Source of the DNA: Clostridium ihumii AP5
GTDB lineage: Bacteria > Bacillota > Clostridia > Clostridiales > Clostridiaceae
Assembly: GCF_000612845.1 (NCBI RefSeq)
Contig: NZ_CCAT010000089.1
Location: 1-38,185, forward strand
DNA length: 38,185 nucleotides
Reading direction: 5' to 3'
This document shows positions 7,145-15,223 of the stretch, piece after piece; the first letter of the stretch is position 1, and each line of letters opens with the position of its first letter. The notes below the pieces were generated by a model that made no database searches, was not told where the DNA came from, and saw only the letters and a program-made list of their open reading frames with translations. The position numbers were made by a program, and so were the translations under genes.

Positions 7145-7546
7145 ATGGACTTTGCGTCACTAGTACTTATGGAAAGAGAAAAAGAAACGAATTATTTAAT
7201 AAAAGAGATGGGTAGTTATGAAGTTGGTGAAGGGGCTGAATATGTAACTAAATTATTTTATGATGGTGAGAAGGTAAATTTATATTTTGATACAAAGAAA
7301 GATGTAGAAGAATGGGAATATACAGCTATATATGATTTGTTTAATGAAGATAGATTTATAGAAAACGATTTAGAAATTGATATCGATGATAATGAATTTA
7401 ATCCTACATGGATACTTAATTTTGATTATATTGAAGAGCATGAGGAATTTAAAGAGAAGTTAAATTCAATTTGTAACTTAATTGAAGAGGAAATTAAATT
7501 TGTTTTACAAAATATAGAAGGAAAAAAGGATGAATATGTAGAATAA
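7145..7546 (+). CDS. Acidic hypothetical protein (possibly DUF6762)
   Basis: A 133-aa, strongly acidic cytosolic protein with no signal peptide or membrane segment and no cysteine except one near the C-terminus. It starts MDFASLVLMEREKETNYL and contains alternating beta/alpha-like stretches (VNLYFDTKKDVEEWEYTAIYD, then an Asp/Glu-rich central region). From memory it resembles a clostridial family of unknown function (DUF6762); I could not check this. The gene is 31 nt upstream of the first HD-GYP gene and in the same direction, so it is probably the first gene of that operon. Ribosome binding site AGAAGGTAGG. The role is unknown. Confidence 0.75.
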   Translation: MDFASLVLMEREKETNYLIKEMGSYEVGEGAEYVTKLFYDGEKVNLYFDTKKDVEEWEYTAIYDLFNEDRFIENDLEIDIDDNEFNPTWILNFDYIEEHEEFKEKLNSICNLIEEEIKFVLQNIEGKKDEYVE

Positions 7547-7577
7547 ATTTTAGGAAGGTTTTTAGGGTAGAAGAAAA

Positions 7578-8636
7578 ATGCGTTTGGAATATATTCGAAA
7601 AGTTAGAGAAAATGAAACTTTAGGTAAGACAGTATTTGATAACGATGGGAGAGTTTTGTTAAAATCGGGAGTTAGATTGACCAATAGATATATTAAAAAC
7701 TTAGAAAAATTAGGGGTTTACTATATATACATAGAAGATGATAGATTAGAGGATGTAAGTGTAGAAGACACTAAGCTAAATAGTTTAAAACAATATACCA
7801 TGAATTCATTAAATAAAGTTATTAAAAGTGTTGGTGTAGTAAATAAAAATACAACAAAAGAATATCTTCAGACAGTTACGCAAATGATTGATTATATATT
7901 AGAAGCTGGAGATATAAATGCTAGTTTATTCGATATAAAAACATATGACAATTATACAATGGTTCATAGTGTTGATACAGGAGTTATGGCAGCTTTTATG
8001 GGGATAAATATGGGCTTTAAGAGAAATGAATTGAATGATTTAGTTGTAGGTGGGATTTTACATGATATAGGTAAAACTAAGGTTCCTATATCAATAATAA
8101 ATAAAAGAGGAGCCCTTAATGATGAAGAATTCAATGAAATAAAAAGACATCCTATTTATGGAAAAGATATATTAGCTAACAATTATGCTATTCCAGAAAC
8201 AGCCATAAAAATAATAGAACAACATCATGAAAAAATAAATGGAAGAGGATATCCTTATGGATTAGTTGATAATGAAATTAATCCTAAAGCTAAAATTGTT
8301 GCTGTTTGTGATGTTTATGATGCTGTAAGTAGTGATAGAAGTTATAGAAAAAGATTTTCTCCAAAAGAGGCATATGAACTTGTATTGGCAGATAGTGGAA
8401 GAGCTTTTGATGAAAGGGCTGTACGAGCTTTCAAAAAAGTATTTTCAGTATATCCACTAGGTAGTTGTGTAAAGTTATCTAATAATGTAGAGGGGTATGT
8501 AATTAGACAAAATGATAATTTCCCAGATAGACCTGTAATAAGGGTATTATATGATCATGAGACGAAAATGCCTATTAAATTTTACGAAATAGATCTTTTG
8601 AAAGAATTAAACTTAGTTATTGATACTGTTGTTTAA
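7578..8636 (+). CDS. HD-GYP domain c-di-GMP phosphodiesterase, first paralogue
   Basis: A 352-aa cytosolic protein. The N-terminal ~110 residues resemble the small domain that precedes HD-GYP in clostridial family members (RLEYIRKVRENETLGKTVFD). The HD-GYP domain follows with all hallmark residues: HDIGK (His162-Asp163), HPIYG (His191), HHE at 216-218 and GYP at 224-226 in NGRGYPYG, then CDVYDAVSSDRSYR. HD-GYP proteins hydrolyse c-di-GMP to pGpG or GMP with a di- or tri-metal centre. The C-terminal ~50 residues form a small beta domain (GSCVKLSNNVEGYVIRQN). It lies between the acidic hypothetical protein and the rhomboid gene, and a close paralogue sits at 9404. Activity is inferred from motifs; there is no sensor or receiver domain. 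Confidence 0.93.
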   Translation: MRLEYIRKVRENETLGKTVFDNDGRVLLKSGVRLTNRYIKNLEKLGVYYIYIEDDRLEDVSVEDTKLNSLKQYTMNSLNKVIKSVGVVNKNTTKEYLQTVTQMIDYILEAGDINASLFDIKTYDNYTMVHSVDTGVMAAFMGINMGFKRNELNDLVVGGILHDIGKTKVPISIINKRGALNDEEFNEIKRHPIYGKDILANNYAIPETAIKIIEQHHEKINGRGYPYGLVDNEINPKAKIVAVCDVYDAVSSDRSYRKRFSPKEAYELVLADSGRAFDERAVRAFKKVFSVYPLGSCVKLSNNVEGYVIRQNDNFPDRPVIRVLYDHETKMPIKFYEIDLLKELNLVIDTVV

Positions 8637-8658
8637 TTTTAGGAGTGATAATATCAAT

Positions 8659-9300
8659 ATGAATAATGAGAAGATAAAAAAAATAAGAAAAATGCCTAGT
8701 ATAACATATGTGCTAATTTTTATAAACATAGTGTTATATCTTGTTGAAGCATGCACATCTTTTTTCTATTTAAAAGGTGGAATATTAAAAATAGATAATG
8801 TTGTACTTGTTTTGCTTGGTGGTATGGTAAATGTTCTAGTTGAACAAGGACAATATTATAGGTTAATAACAGCAGGATTTTTGCATAGCTCTATATTGCA
8901 TTTAACTTTGAATATGGTAGCTTTAAATGCAATAGGAGATATTGTTGAGAAAATACTTGGTAAAGGTAAATTTTTAATACTATATTTAATATCATTAATA
9001 GCATCATCATATGGTAGTTATATATTTACAAAAGGTAATTCAGGTATAGTTATATCAGTAGGTGCATCAGGAGCCATTTTTGGGATTTTAGGAGCATTAC
9101 TAGTTATAGTAATTATGAATAGAAATATTTTTGGGAAAAACCTTTTAAGAGGGCTTTTAGAGATAGTTTTTGTAAATATTCTTATAGGTGTGTTTGTTCC
9201 TAATATAGATGTAACAGCACATTTTGTTGGAGCTATAACAGGTGCTATTGTTGCATATATAATTATGCTAAATGAAAAGAAAAAGTTAAGAAAACAATAA
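8659..9300 (+). CDS. Rhomboid family intramembrane serine protease
   Basis: A 213-aa polytopic membrane protein with about six hydrophobic segments. Rhomboid hallmarks are present: an HSSILHLTLNMVALNAIGD segment with the conserved His/Asn of the second helix, the catalytic Ser in GASGAIFG, and the catalytic His in TAHFVGAITGA. Rhomboids cut substrate transmembrane helices within the membrane. The reading frame opens at 8620, inside the HD-GYP gene, but AGGAG at 8641-8645 points to the ATG at 8659 (13 nt, slightly long) and the earlier residues do not look rhomboid-like. It is sandwiched between two HD-GYP paralogues in one direction and is followed by a long perfect inverted repeat. The substrate is unknown. 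Confidence 0.9.
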   Translation: MNNEKIKKIRKMPSITYVLIFINIVLYLVEACTSFFYLKGGILKIDNVVLVLLGGMVNVLVEQGQYYRLITAGFLHSSILHLTLNMVALNAIGDIVEKILGKGKFLILYLISLIASSYGSYIFTKGNSGIVISVGASGAIFGILGALLVIVIMNRNIFGKNLLRGLLEIVFVNILIGVFVPNIDVTAHFVGAITGAIVAYIIMLNEKKKLRKQ

Positions 9301-9306
9301 AATTAG

Positions 9307-9352
9307 ATAAGTAATCTATTCTATAATGAATTTTATAGAATAGATTACTTAT
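9307..9352. repeat. Perfect 20-bp inverted repeat after the rhomboid gene
   Basis: Bases 9307-9326 pair perfectly with 9333-9352 around a 6-nt loop. The stem is AT-rich and not followed by a clear T run (the next bases are TTGGC). It may act as a terminator or as an mRNA 3'-end/processing hairpin between the rhomboid gene and the second HD-GYP gene. Confidence 0.6.
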
Positions 9353-9403
9353 TTGGCATAGATAGGTGAGTGGAATTATAATTTATATGATTAGGGGTTT
9401 ATT

Positions 9404-10465
9404 ATGAGATTTGAATTAATAAATAATGTTAAAGAAAATGAAATAATAGGGAGAACTATATTTGATAAAAATGGTAGACCGCTTTTAAAAAAAGGAGTTA
9501 AAATTACCAGTAGTTATATACAAAAGTTAAAAGATTTAGGTGTGCTTTATATTTATTTAAAAGATGATAGACTTAATGATATAGTTGTAGAAGATAATGA
9601 ATTACAAAGCTTAAAACAAGATACCATGTATTGTCTTAGTAAAGTAATTAGAAACATAGGTGCAATTACACAAAGTCATATAAAAGATTGTGTAAATAGT
9701 GTAAGTGAGATGATTGATTATATAATGAATATGAGAGATATAAATAAGAGTTTATATGAAATAAAAACTCATGATAATTATACTATGTTACATAGTGTAG
9801 ATACAGGCGCTAATACTGCATTTATAGGTTTAGCATTAGGATTTAATAAAGATATGTTAAATGAACTTGTTATAGGGGGAACACTTCATGATATAGGTAA
9901 ATTAAAAATTCCAATATCAATAATAGATAAAAAAGGACCATTAACAGAGGATGAGTATAATGAAATAAAAAGGCACACAATATATGGAGTAGAGGTTTTA
10001 AAAGGAAAGCATGGTATACCTAAATCAGCATTAAGAACAATTTTAGAGCATCATGAGAAATTAGATGGTACTGGATATCCATATGGTATGAAAGATAAGG
10101 AAATAAGTATTAATGCTAAAATAACATCGGTATGTGATGTTTTTGATGCACTAACAAGTGATAGGAGCTATAGAAAAAAATTTAATCCGACAGATGCATA
10201 TGAACTTATACTTTCAGAAGCAGGAAGAAGTTTTGATGAAAGAGTGGTAACAGCATTTAAAGAGACTTTTTCTATATTTCCAGTAGGAAGCTGTGTTAGA
10301 TTGTCTAATGGAATTGAAGGATATGTTATAAAACAAAATCAAGGATTTCCAGATAGACCTATTATAAGGATACTATATGATGCTGAATCAAAACAAAGAT
10401 TATCTAATTACTATGAAATAGATTTATTAGATAATACATCAATAGTAATAACTATGATTTTATAA
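9404..10465 (+). CDS. HD-GYP domain c-di-GMP phosphodiesterase, second paralogue
   Basis: A 353-aa close paralogue of the protein at 7578, with the same domain order and nearly the same length. Catalytic motifs are intact: HDIGKLKIP, KRHTIYG, LEHHEKLDGTGYPYG and CDVFDALTSDRSYR. The N-terminal small domain (RFELINNVKENEIIGRTIFD) and C-terminal beta domain (GSCVRLSNGIEGYVIKQN) match too. Divergence is spread over the whole length, so the duplication is old and both copies look functional. Ribosome binding site AGGGG lies 7 nt before the ATG. The adjacent RNase H gene starts 33 nt after the stop, suggesting co-transcription. Role inferred: c-di-GMP breakdown; how the two enzymes divide the work is not visible. 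Confidence 0.93.
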   Translation: MRFELINNVKENEIIGRTIFDKNGRPLLKKGVKITSSYIQKLKDLGVLYIYLKDDRLNDIVVEDNELQSLKQDTMYCLSKVIRNIGAITQSHIKDCVNSVSEMIDYIMNMRDINKSLYEIKTHDNYTMLHSVDTGANTAFIGLALGFNKDMLNELVIGGTLHDIGKLKIPISIIDKKGPLTEDEYNEIKRHTIYGVEVLKGKHGIPKSALRTILEHHEKLDGTGYPYGMKDKEISINAKITSVCDVFDALTSDRSYRKKFNPTDAYELILSEAGRSFDERVVTAFKETFSIFPVGSCVRLSNGIEGYVIKQNQGFPDRPIIRILYDAESKQRLSNYYEIDLLDNTSIVITMIL

Positions 10466-10498
10466 TATGAAAAATTTCTAAACAAAAGGGAGAACATT

Positions 10499-11440
10499 AT
10501 GTCAAAAGTAAAAAAAGTATATGCCATTAAATATGGGTTTGACAAAGCAAAAAATGAAGAAGTTAAAAATGTTATAGTAAACACATGGGCTGAATGTTCA
10601 AGACTTGTAAGTGGTGTAAAAGGAGCTGCATATAAAAGTTTTGAAGTTTTATTAGATGCAGAAAAATATTTAAGTGACGATAAAAAATTATTAAAAAAGG
10701 ATATAGATACTTATCCTTCAGATAATTTACATATATACGTGGATGGGAGTTACAATTTATATACAGAAAAATTTTCTTATGGATTAGTGGCAGTTAAAAA
10801 CAATATAGTTGTTTATGTTGAAAGTAATTCATCAGAAGATAATTCTCAAAAACAATTAAGACAAATTGCAGGAGAATTAATGGCATCGATTAGAGCGGTT
10901 GAATATGCAAAATCAATAAATGAAAAAAGTGTAGTTATATTTCATGACTATGAAGGTATATATCACCATGCAGTTGGAACATGGCAGCGAAAAGATGAAT
11001 CATCTAAAAACTATTATGAATTTATGAATAGAACTATGACAAATAAAGAGGTTGAAATAATATTTGTAAAAGTAGATAGTCATACAGGAGATATATTTAA
11101 TGAAATAACAGATAGTCTAGCAAAAAAATGTATAGGAGTTCCTTTAACTGATGCAGTAGATAAATATTTGAAAAACAACAAAATAACTGTTGCAAATGTT
11201 GAAGTGGAAGGTGAAATAAGAACAATAATAAAAGGCACAAATTATCCTAATGTAATAAATTTACAAAATAATATAGAAACAGAAAATATAAAAGATGAAG
11301 TAGAAGAAAATGAAGAATATATAGATTTAAGCTATATTAATTCAATATATAATCAAAAAGGTGTAGATGGACTAGAAAAGTATTTACAAAGATTAAAGAA
11401 AGCTGAGCTTATAAATATAATAAAATCTATGATAAAGTAA
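10499..11440 (+). CDS. Viroplasmin-domain ribonuclease H
   Basis: A 313-aa protein with three parts. Residues about 4-50 are a caulimovirus viroplasmin/RNase H1 N-terminal domain (YAIKYGFDKAKNEEV, then CSRLVSGVKGAAYKSF), which binds RNA-DNA hybrids. Residues about 78-222 are an RNase HI catalytic domain: Asp in YVDGSYN, Glu in AGELMA, Asp in FHDYEGI and the last acidic residue in FNEITDSLAKK. The final ~90 residues are an acidic linker followed by a helical tail (YIDLSYINSIYNQKG...LKKAELINIIKSMIK) that is not part of the standard enzyme and that I do not recognise. It degrades RNA in RNA-DNA hybrids. Start chosen from a GGGAG site 7-8 nt before the ATG. Confidence 0.92.
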   Translation: MSKVKKVYAIKYGFDKAKNEEVKNVIVNTWAECSRLVSGVKGAAYKSFEVLLDAEKYLSDDKKLLKKDIDTYPSDNLHIYVDGSYNLYTEKFSYGLVAVKNNIVVYVESNSSEDNSQKQLRQIAGELMASIRAVEYAKSINEKSVVIFHDYEGIYHHAVGTWQRKDESSKNYYEFMNRTMTNKEVEIIFVKVDSHTGDIFNEITDSLAKKCIGVPLTDAVDKYLKNNKITVANVEVEGEIRTIIKGTNYPNVINLQNNIETENIKDEVEENEEYIDLSYINSIYNQKGVDGLEKYLQRLKKAELINIIKSMIK

Positions 11441-11536
11441 ATATTATATTTATAGTGAATAATTATTAAATTAAATGTGAAATTTTATAGATTTAGAAGT
11501 GGAAAATTATAACTATAAATAAGAGGAGAGATTTTC

Positions 11537-11824
11537 ATGGATTATATAACAATTGAAGAATTACTAAATAATATCGGTGATTTAACAATAATTGATGTAA
11601 GAAGTTCTATGGATTTTAAGAGTGGTCACATAGAAAATGCTATAAATATACCACTTATGCAGTTATCGGTAGAGGCAGATGAATTGGAAAAATCAAAAAA
11701 GATAGTTGTATATTGTAATAGTGGGAAAAGCAGTACAGGGGCAACTTTGTTGCTAAAAGATATGGGGTTTAATGTTAAAAATTTAAAAGGTGGATATAAC
11801 GAATATAAAATGTATTGTAAGTAG
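11537..11824 (+). CDS. Single-domain rhodanese-like sulfurtransferase
   Basis: A 95-aa cytosolic rhodanese domain. IDVRSSMDFKSGHIENAINIP is the standard CH2A-type opening, and the active-site loop is VVYCNSGKSST with catalytic Cys at about residue 70. Such proteins move sulfane sulfur between small thiols or protein cysteines. The ribosome binding site AAGAGGAGAG lies 8 nt before the ATG. Ninety-six nt separate it from the RNase H gene, and it is followed by two TTGTACAA palindromes and the 56-aa gene. The sulfur donor and acceptor cannot be read from the sequence. Confidence 0.93.
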   Translation: MDYITIEELLNNIGDLTIIDVRSSMDFKSGHIENAINIPLMQLSVEADELEKSKKIVVYCNSGKSSTGATLLLKDMGFNVKNLKGGYNEYKMYCK

Positions 11825-11849
11825 AATTGTAGTAATAGGAATTATTTTA

Positions 11850-11930
11850 TTAAAATTGTACAAAATACTAATATAAAGTAAATTATAATAAAAATTTTGT
11901 ATGAATTTATAAAATGTTGTACAATTTTAA
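11850..11930. promoter_or_regulatory. Paired TTGTACAA palindromes upstream of the 56-aa gene
   Basis: Fourteen bases at 11850-11863 (TTAAAATTGTACAA) recur as a perfect inverted copy at 11917-11930, 53 bp apart. The core TTGTACAA is itself a palindrome, so each arm could bind a dimer. Between them lie AT-rich promoter-like sequences. A related ATTTGTACAAAT palindrome is at 24770-24781 upstream of pflB. This fits paired operators with DNA looping, or a long hairpin; the regulator is unknown. Confidence 0.5.
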
Positions 11931-11948
11931 GAAAGGAAGAAATACATA

Positions 11949-12119
11949 ATGAGAGTTATGACAAAAATGCTTATTGCAAGTACTGTTACTATAACAGCTG
12001 TGGAACTTATACAACCTAGATTAAGTAGAAATAATAAGAAAAAAATAAGAAGATATATGAAAGTTGGTAAAAGTATGGCTGATAATTTATATGGAAACGT
12101 CATGACCATATTAGATTAG
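11949..12119 (+). CDS. Small basic protein with hydrophobic N-terminus (56 aa)
   Basis: A short gene that is easily missed. It starts MRVMTKMLIASTVTITAVEL, a moderately hydrophobic segment, then turns strongly basic (RLSRNNKKKIRRYMK) and ends in GKSMADNLYGNVMTILD. A GAAAGGAAG ribosome binding site lies at good distance before the ATG, and a long intrinsic terminator follows 24 nt after the stop. The overall plan (short hydrophobic N-terminus, basic patch) resembles small membrane-associated proteins of Firmicutes, but I do not recognise the family. The upstream palindromes suggest specific regulation. It carries normal AT-rich codon use. Confidence 0.7.
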   Translation: MRVMTKMLIASTVTITAVELIQPRLSRNNKKKIRRYMKVGKSMADNLYGNVMTILD

Positions 12120-12143
12120 ACTTTATAAAGTTTTGTACTAAGA

Positions 12144-12192
12144 AAAAGTCAGATAAAAATTCTAATCATTAGAATTTATTTATCTGACTTTT
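12144..12192 (+). terminator. Intrinsic terminator of the 56-aa gene
   Basis: A long stem-loop: AAAAGTCAGATA pairs with TATCTGACTTTT, with an inner AAATTCTAA/TTAGAATTT stem and a 3-nt loop. Short T run at the end. Confidence 0.75.
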
Positions 12193-12440
12193 AGTTTAAT
12201 ACATTATATTTTAAAAAAGTTAATTTTAAAAATATTCTAAAAGTAAAAGATTAAAATGAAATATTTAAGCTAGTATTTGAATATACAATAGGAGTTCAAG
12301 TGCTTATTTTAATTCTAAATAGGACAAACTAATATTTTTTAAAATATAATAAAAATATAATTAAAAATATTTAATAATACTATAAAATAGTGTAAAATAA
12401 AGATGTAATGTACAAATTTTGTTAAAAATTCTAGTTTTTT

Positions 12441-12470
12441 TTGAGTTTTTATTTATAGATATGTTATAAT
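12441..12470 (+). promoter_or_regulatory. Promoter of the HTH-TPR gene pair
   Basis: TTGAGT, an 18-bp spacer and TATAAT, with TG one base before the -10 (TGTTATAAT). It lies 84 nt before the first HTH-TPR gene. The rest of the gap 12193-12553 is AT-rich and holds nothing that I recognise, apart from a partial TGTACAAATTTT string at 12409. Confidence 0.7.
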
Positions 12471-12553
12471 TAAATATGAAAATTTATAAAATTCTAAAAA
12501 TGATAAATAAGTATTACGAAAATGATAAATTACTTGAAAAGGGTGCGTGATTT

Positions 12554-13855
12554 ATGAAGATACTATCTTTAGGTGAAAAGATAAAATTGAGAAGGAAAGA
12601 GTTAAATCTTACTTTAAAGAATTTAGCAGGGGATAGAATAACTGCAGGACAAATAAGTTTAGTTGAATCAGGAAAATCTAATCCAAGTATGGATTTGTTA
12701 GAATATTTAGCTGATAATCTTAGTGTGACTGTAGAATATTTAATGGAGACTGAAGAAACTCAGGCTCAAAAAATTTGTGAATATCATGAAAATATTGCAG
12801 AAGCTAAGATTTTAATTGATGATTTAGATGGTGCAATAACTCATATAAACACTTCATTATGGTATGCAGAAAAATATAATTTAGAAATTAGAAAAGCAAA
12901 AAATTTATATTTAAATGGATTAATACATACTAAAAAAAATGAATATGAGAAGGCTCAGGAAGAATTATTAACAGCCAACAATATATTTATAAAAAGAAAT
13001 TATACAGACAATATAATAAGTACATTTATATTACTTGGAAAAATAACATTAAGAATGAAAGCATATCATTCAGCTTATAGTTATTTTCAACAAGCTGAAA
13101 AAGTATATGAAGATGGAAATATAAGCAATGAATTTTTGATTGGTGAAATTTATTACTATATAGCTTTGACATATTTTAAAATAGGAGAAATGGACAAGTC
13201 GTTAGATTATTCTTTAAGAGCAGAAAGAATATTTAAAAACTTAGATAATAGAAAGCTTTATGGAAAGAAGATGTTAGAGAGAGCACAATCATTATGTGAT
13301 AAAGGAAATATGGATGAAGCTATAAGATACTCAGAAGTTAGCTTAAAAATATTTACAGAGTTAAATGATAATAGGTACTTTTCTAAAATAGAAAATAGTT
13401 TAGGAAAAATTTTCTCTGACTTTAATAGCTTAGAACAATCTTTTGAACATTTATATAAAGCAAAAGAAATTAGGGAAAGAACTAAAGACTCTAAGATAAT
13501 AGAAACTTTATGTAATATTTGTGATAATTACATAAAATTAAAAAATGAAGAAAAAGCTAAGGAAACTCTAGATGAAATATTAATTCATATAGAAAGAGGC
13601 GAAGAAAAATCACTATGTGATTATTACTTATTAAAGTATAGAATTGAATTATTGGAAGGTAGATTAGAAAGTGCGGAAAGCACATTAATTCAAACTTTAA
13701 ATTATGTTAAAAAGTTAAACTTTTTAAAGGAATATGCAGAAATATCTTTAATATTAGGTAAATTCTATATTGACAATGGTAGAGAAATAGAAGCTGAGAA
13801 ATGTTTAAATGATGGTGTAAAAGTTTTAAATGAATTAAAAGTTTTAGAGAATTAG
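12554..13855 (+). CDS. HTH-TPR transcriptional regulator, first of a tandem pair
   Basis: A 433-aa cytosolic regulator. Residues about 8-63 are an XRE helix-turn-helix (IKLRRKELNLTLKNLAGDRI...ISLVESGKSNPSMDLLEYLA). The remaining ~360 residues are a tetratricopeptide superhelix of about nine repeats, for example YYYIALTYFKIGEMDKSLDY and YSEVSLKIFTELNDNRYFSK. HTH plus C-terminal TPR is the plan of RRNPP (Rgg/NprR/PlcR/PrgX) peptide-sensing regulators, but no small secreted-peptide gene is attached here, so peptide control is only a possibility. Near-consensus promoter upstream. It is probably co-transcribed with the paralogue 16 nt downstream. Targets unknown. Confidence 0.9.
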   Translation: MKILSLGEKIKLRRKELNLTLKNLAGDRITAGQISLVESGKSNPSMDLLEYLADNLSVTVEYLMETEETQAQKICEYHENIAEAKILIDDLDGAITHINTSLWYAEKYNLEIRKAKNLYLNGLIHTKKNEYEKAQEELLTANNIFIKRNYTDNIISTFILLGKITLRMKAYHSAYSYFQQAEKVYEDGNISNEFLIGEIYYYIALTYFKIGEMDKSLDYSLRAERIFKNLDNRKLYGKKMLERAQSLCDKGNMDEAIRYSEVSLKIFTELNDNRYFSKIENSLGKIFSDFNSLEQSFEHLYKAKEIRERTKDSKIIETLCNICDNYIKLKNEEKAKETLDEILIHIERGEEKSLCDYYLLKYRIELLEGRLESAESTLIQTLNYVKKLNFLKEYAEISLILGKFYIDNGREIEAEKCLNDGVKVLNELKVLEN

Positions 13856-13871
13856 ATGAGTAGGTGAGAGG

Positions 13872-15152
13872 ATGACTGTTGAAATATTATCTATAGGAGA
13901 AAAGATAAAAAGATCTAGAATATATAAAGGGTTAACTTTAAAAGATATATGTGAAGATAAAATTTCTGTTTCAAAAATGAGTTGTATAGAAAACAATAAA
14001 GTTGAACCGGAAAGATGGATATTGGACTATATAAGTGAAAAATTACAGTTGGATATAAAATATTTACTTCATGGAGTAAAAGATCAATTAGTTGATAATA
14101 TTAAAAAATTTAAAAAATGTAAAGAAAATAATGAGTTCTATAATGAGTATTTTGAAGATGTTTTATATAATTTGGAATATGCAGAGAAATATAAAGCATA
14201 TGATTTATGCTGCGAGATTATGCATTTATTATTTTCTTCATATATGTTTAAAAGAAAATTTGATGAACTTAGAACTATAATACCAAGATATTATGATTTA
14301 TGTAAAAAAGGAAATGAAGAGTTTTATCAATTAAGATACTATATAGATATAGCAACGTACTTAGCATTAAATGGAGAAAGAACACAAGCTATAAGCTATT
14401 ATAATAGTGCAAGAAATAGACTTATAGAATTAGATTTAGAAGATAAGACAGAATTAATAAGAGCTACATACAATGAAGCTTCTACATATCTAATGTTAGA
14501 GGATTATGAAAATGTCACTAAGATTTGTAGTGAATTAAAAGGGTTAGTTCCATACTGTGAGAATGAAACTTTTAAAGGTACAATATTCCAGTTATTTGGA
14601 TTATTGGCACTTCATATGAAAAATTATAAGGAATTTGAAGAATATAAAGAGGAAGTATATAAATATCAAAAAAATACTCCAGAAAGATATTCAACTTCAC
14701 TTCATAATTTTGGAGAAATACTTCTAAAAAATAAGGAGTATGAAAAAGGAAAAGAATGTATAGTGGAAAGTCTTAAAATATGTCCAGAGGATAATAAGGA
14801 AAAGAAATGTTTACTTTTAGTTGCAACTATAGAAGTTCTAATAAAAAATAATTTATTAGAGTTGGCTCAAGAAGTATCTGATGAGTTGTTAAATTATGCA
14901 ATAAACTTAAATAGTAGCAATTTTATTGAAAGTGCATATTATTATAAGGCTATATTATTGCAAATACAAGGGAATTATGCAATGTCTGAAACATACATGA
15001 ATTTATCATTAGATGTTTTACTAAAGTGCGGTTCTAATAATAAACTTTATAAACGATATTTAGAAATGGGAAATATGTATCATAAATTAGGTGATGTATC
15101 AGAATCCATAAAGTTTTTTAATTTAGCATTACAATTAGAAAAGAAAATTTAA
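13872..15152 (+). CDS. HTH-TPR transcriptional regulator, second of a tandem pair
   Basis: A 426-aa paralogue of the preceding protein, sharing the opening EILSIGEKIKRSRIYKGLTLKD and the HTH-then-TPR layout. The recognition region (ISVSKMSCIENNKVEPERWILD) differs markedly from the first copy, so the two probably read different sites. The rest is a TPR array with a final clear repeat (YKRYLEMGNMYHKLGDVSES). Ribosome binding site AGGTGAG lies 4-6 nt before the ATG. The 16-nt gap and shared terminator (15160-15202) indicate one operon. Whether they act as a heteromeric pair or independently is not visible. Confidence 0.9.
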   Translation: MTVEILSIGEKIKRSRIYKGLTLKDICEDKISVSKMSCIENNKVEPERWILDYISEKLQLDIKYLLHGVKDQLVDNIKKFKKCKENNEFYNEYFEDVLYNLEYAEKYKAYDLCCEIMHLLFSSYMFKRKFDELRTIIPRYYDLCKKGNEEFYQLRYYIDIATYLALNGERTQAISYYNSARNRLIELDLEDKTELIRATYNEASTYLMLEDYENVTKICSELKGLVPYCENETFKGTIFQLFGLLALHMKNYKEFEEYKEEVYKYQKNTPERYSTSLHNFGEILLKNKEYEKGKECIVESLKICPEDNKEKKCLLLVATIEVLIKNNLLELAQEVSDELLNYAINLNSSNFIESAYYYKAILLQIQGNYAMSETYMNLSLDVLLKCGSNNKLYKRYLEMGNMYHKLGDVSESIKFFNLALQLEKKI

Positions 15153-15159
15153 TTTACAA

Positions 15160-15202
15160 AAAGAGCTTATCTATAATCAGTTTGATTTAAGATAAGCTCT
15201 TT
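15160..15202. terminator. Bidirectional terminator between HTH-TPR pair and gatD
   Basis: A 13-bp perfect stem, AAAGAGCTTATCT against AGATAAGCTCTTT, with a 17-nt loop. It lies between convergent genes, with T-rich flanks on the plus strand and A-rich flanks that serve the minus strand. Confidence 0.75.
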
Positions 15203-15223
15203 AAATTTTTTAATATAAAGTAG

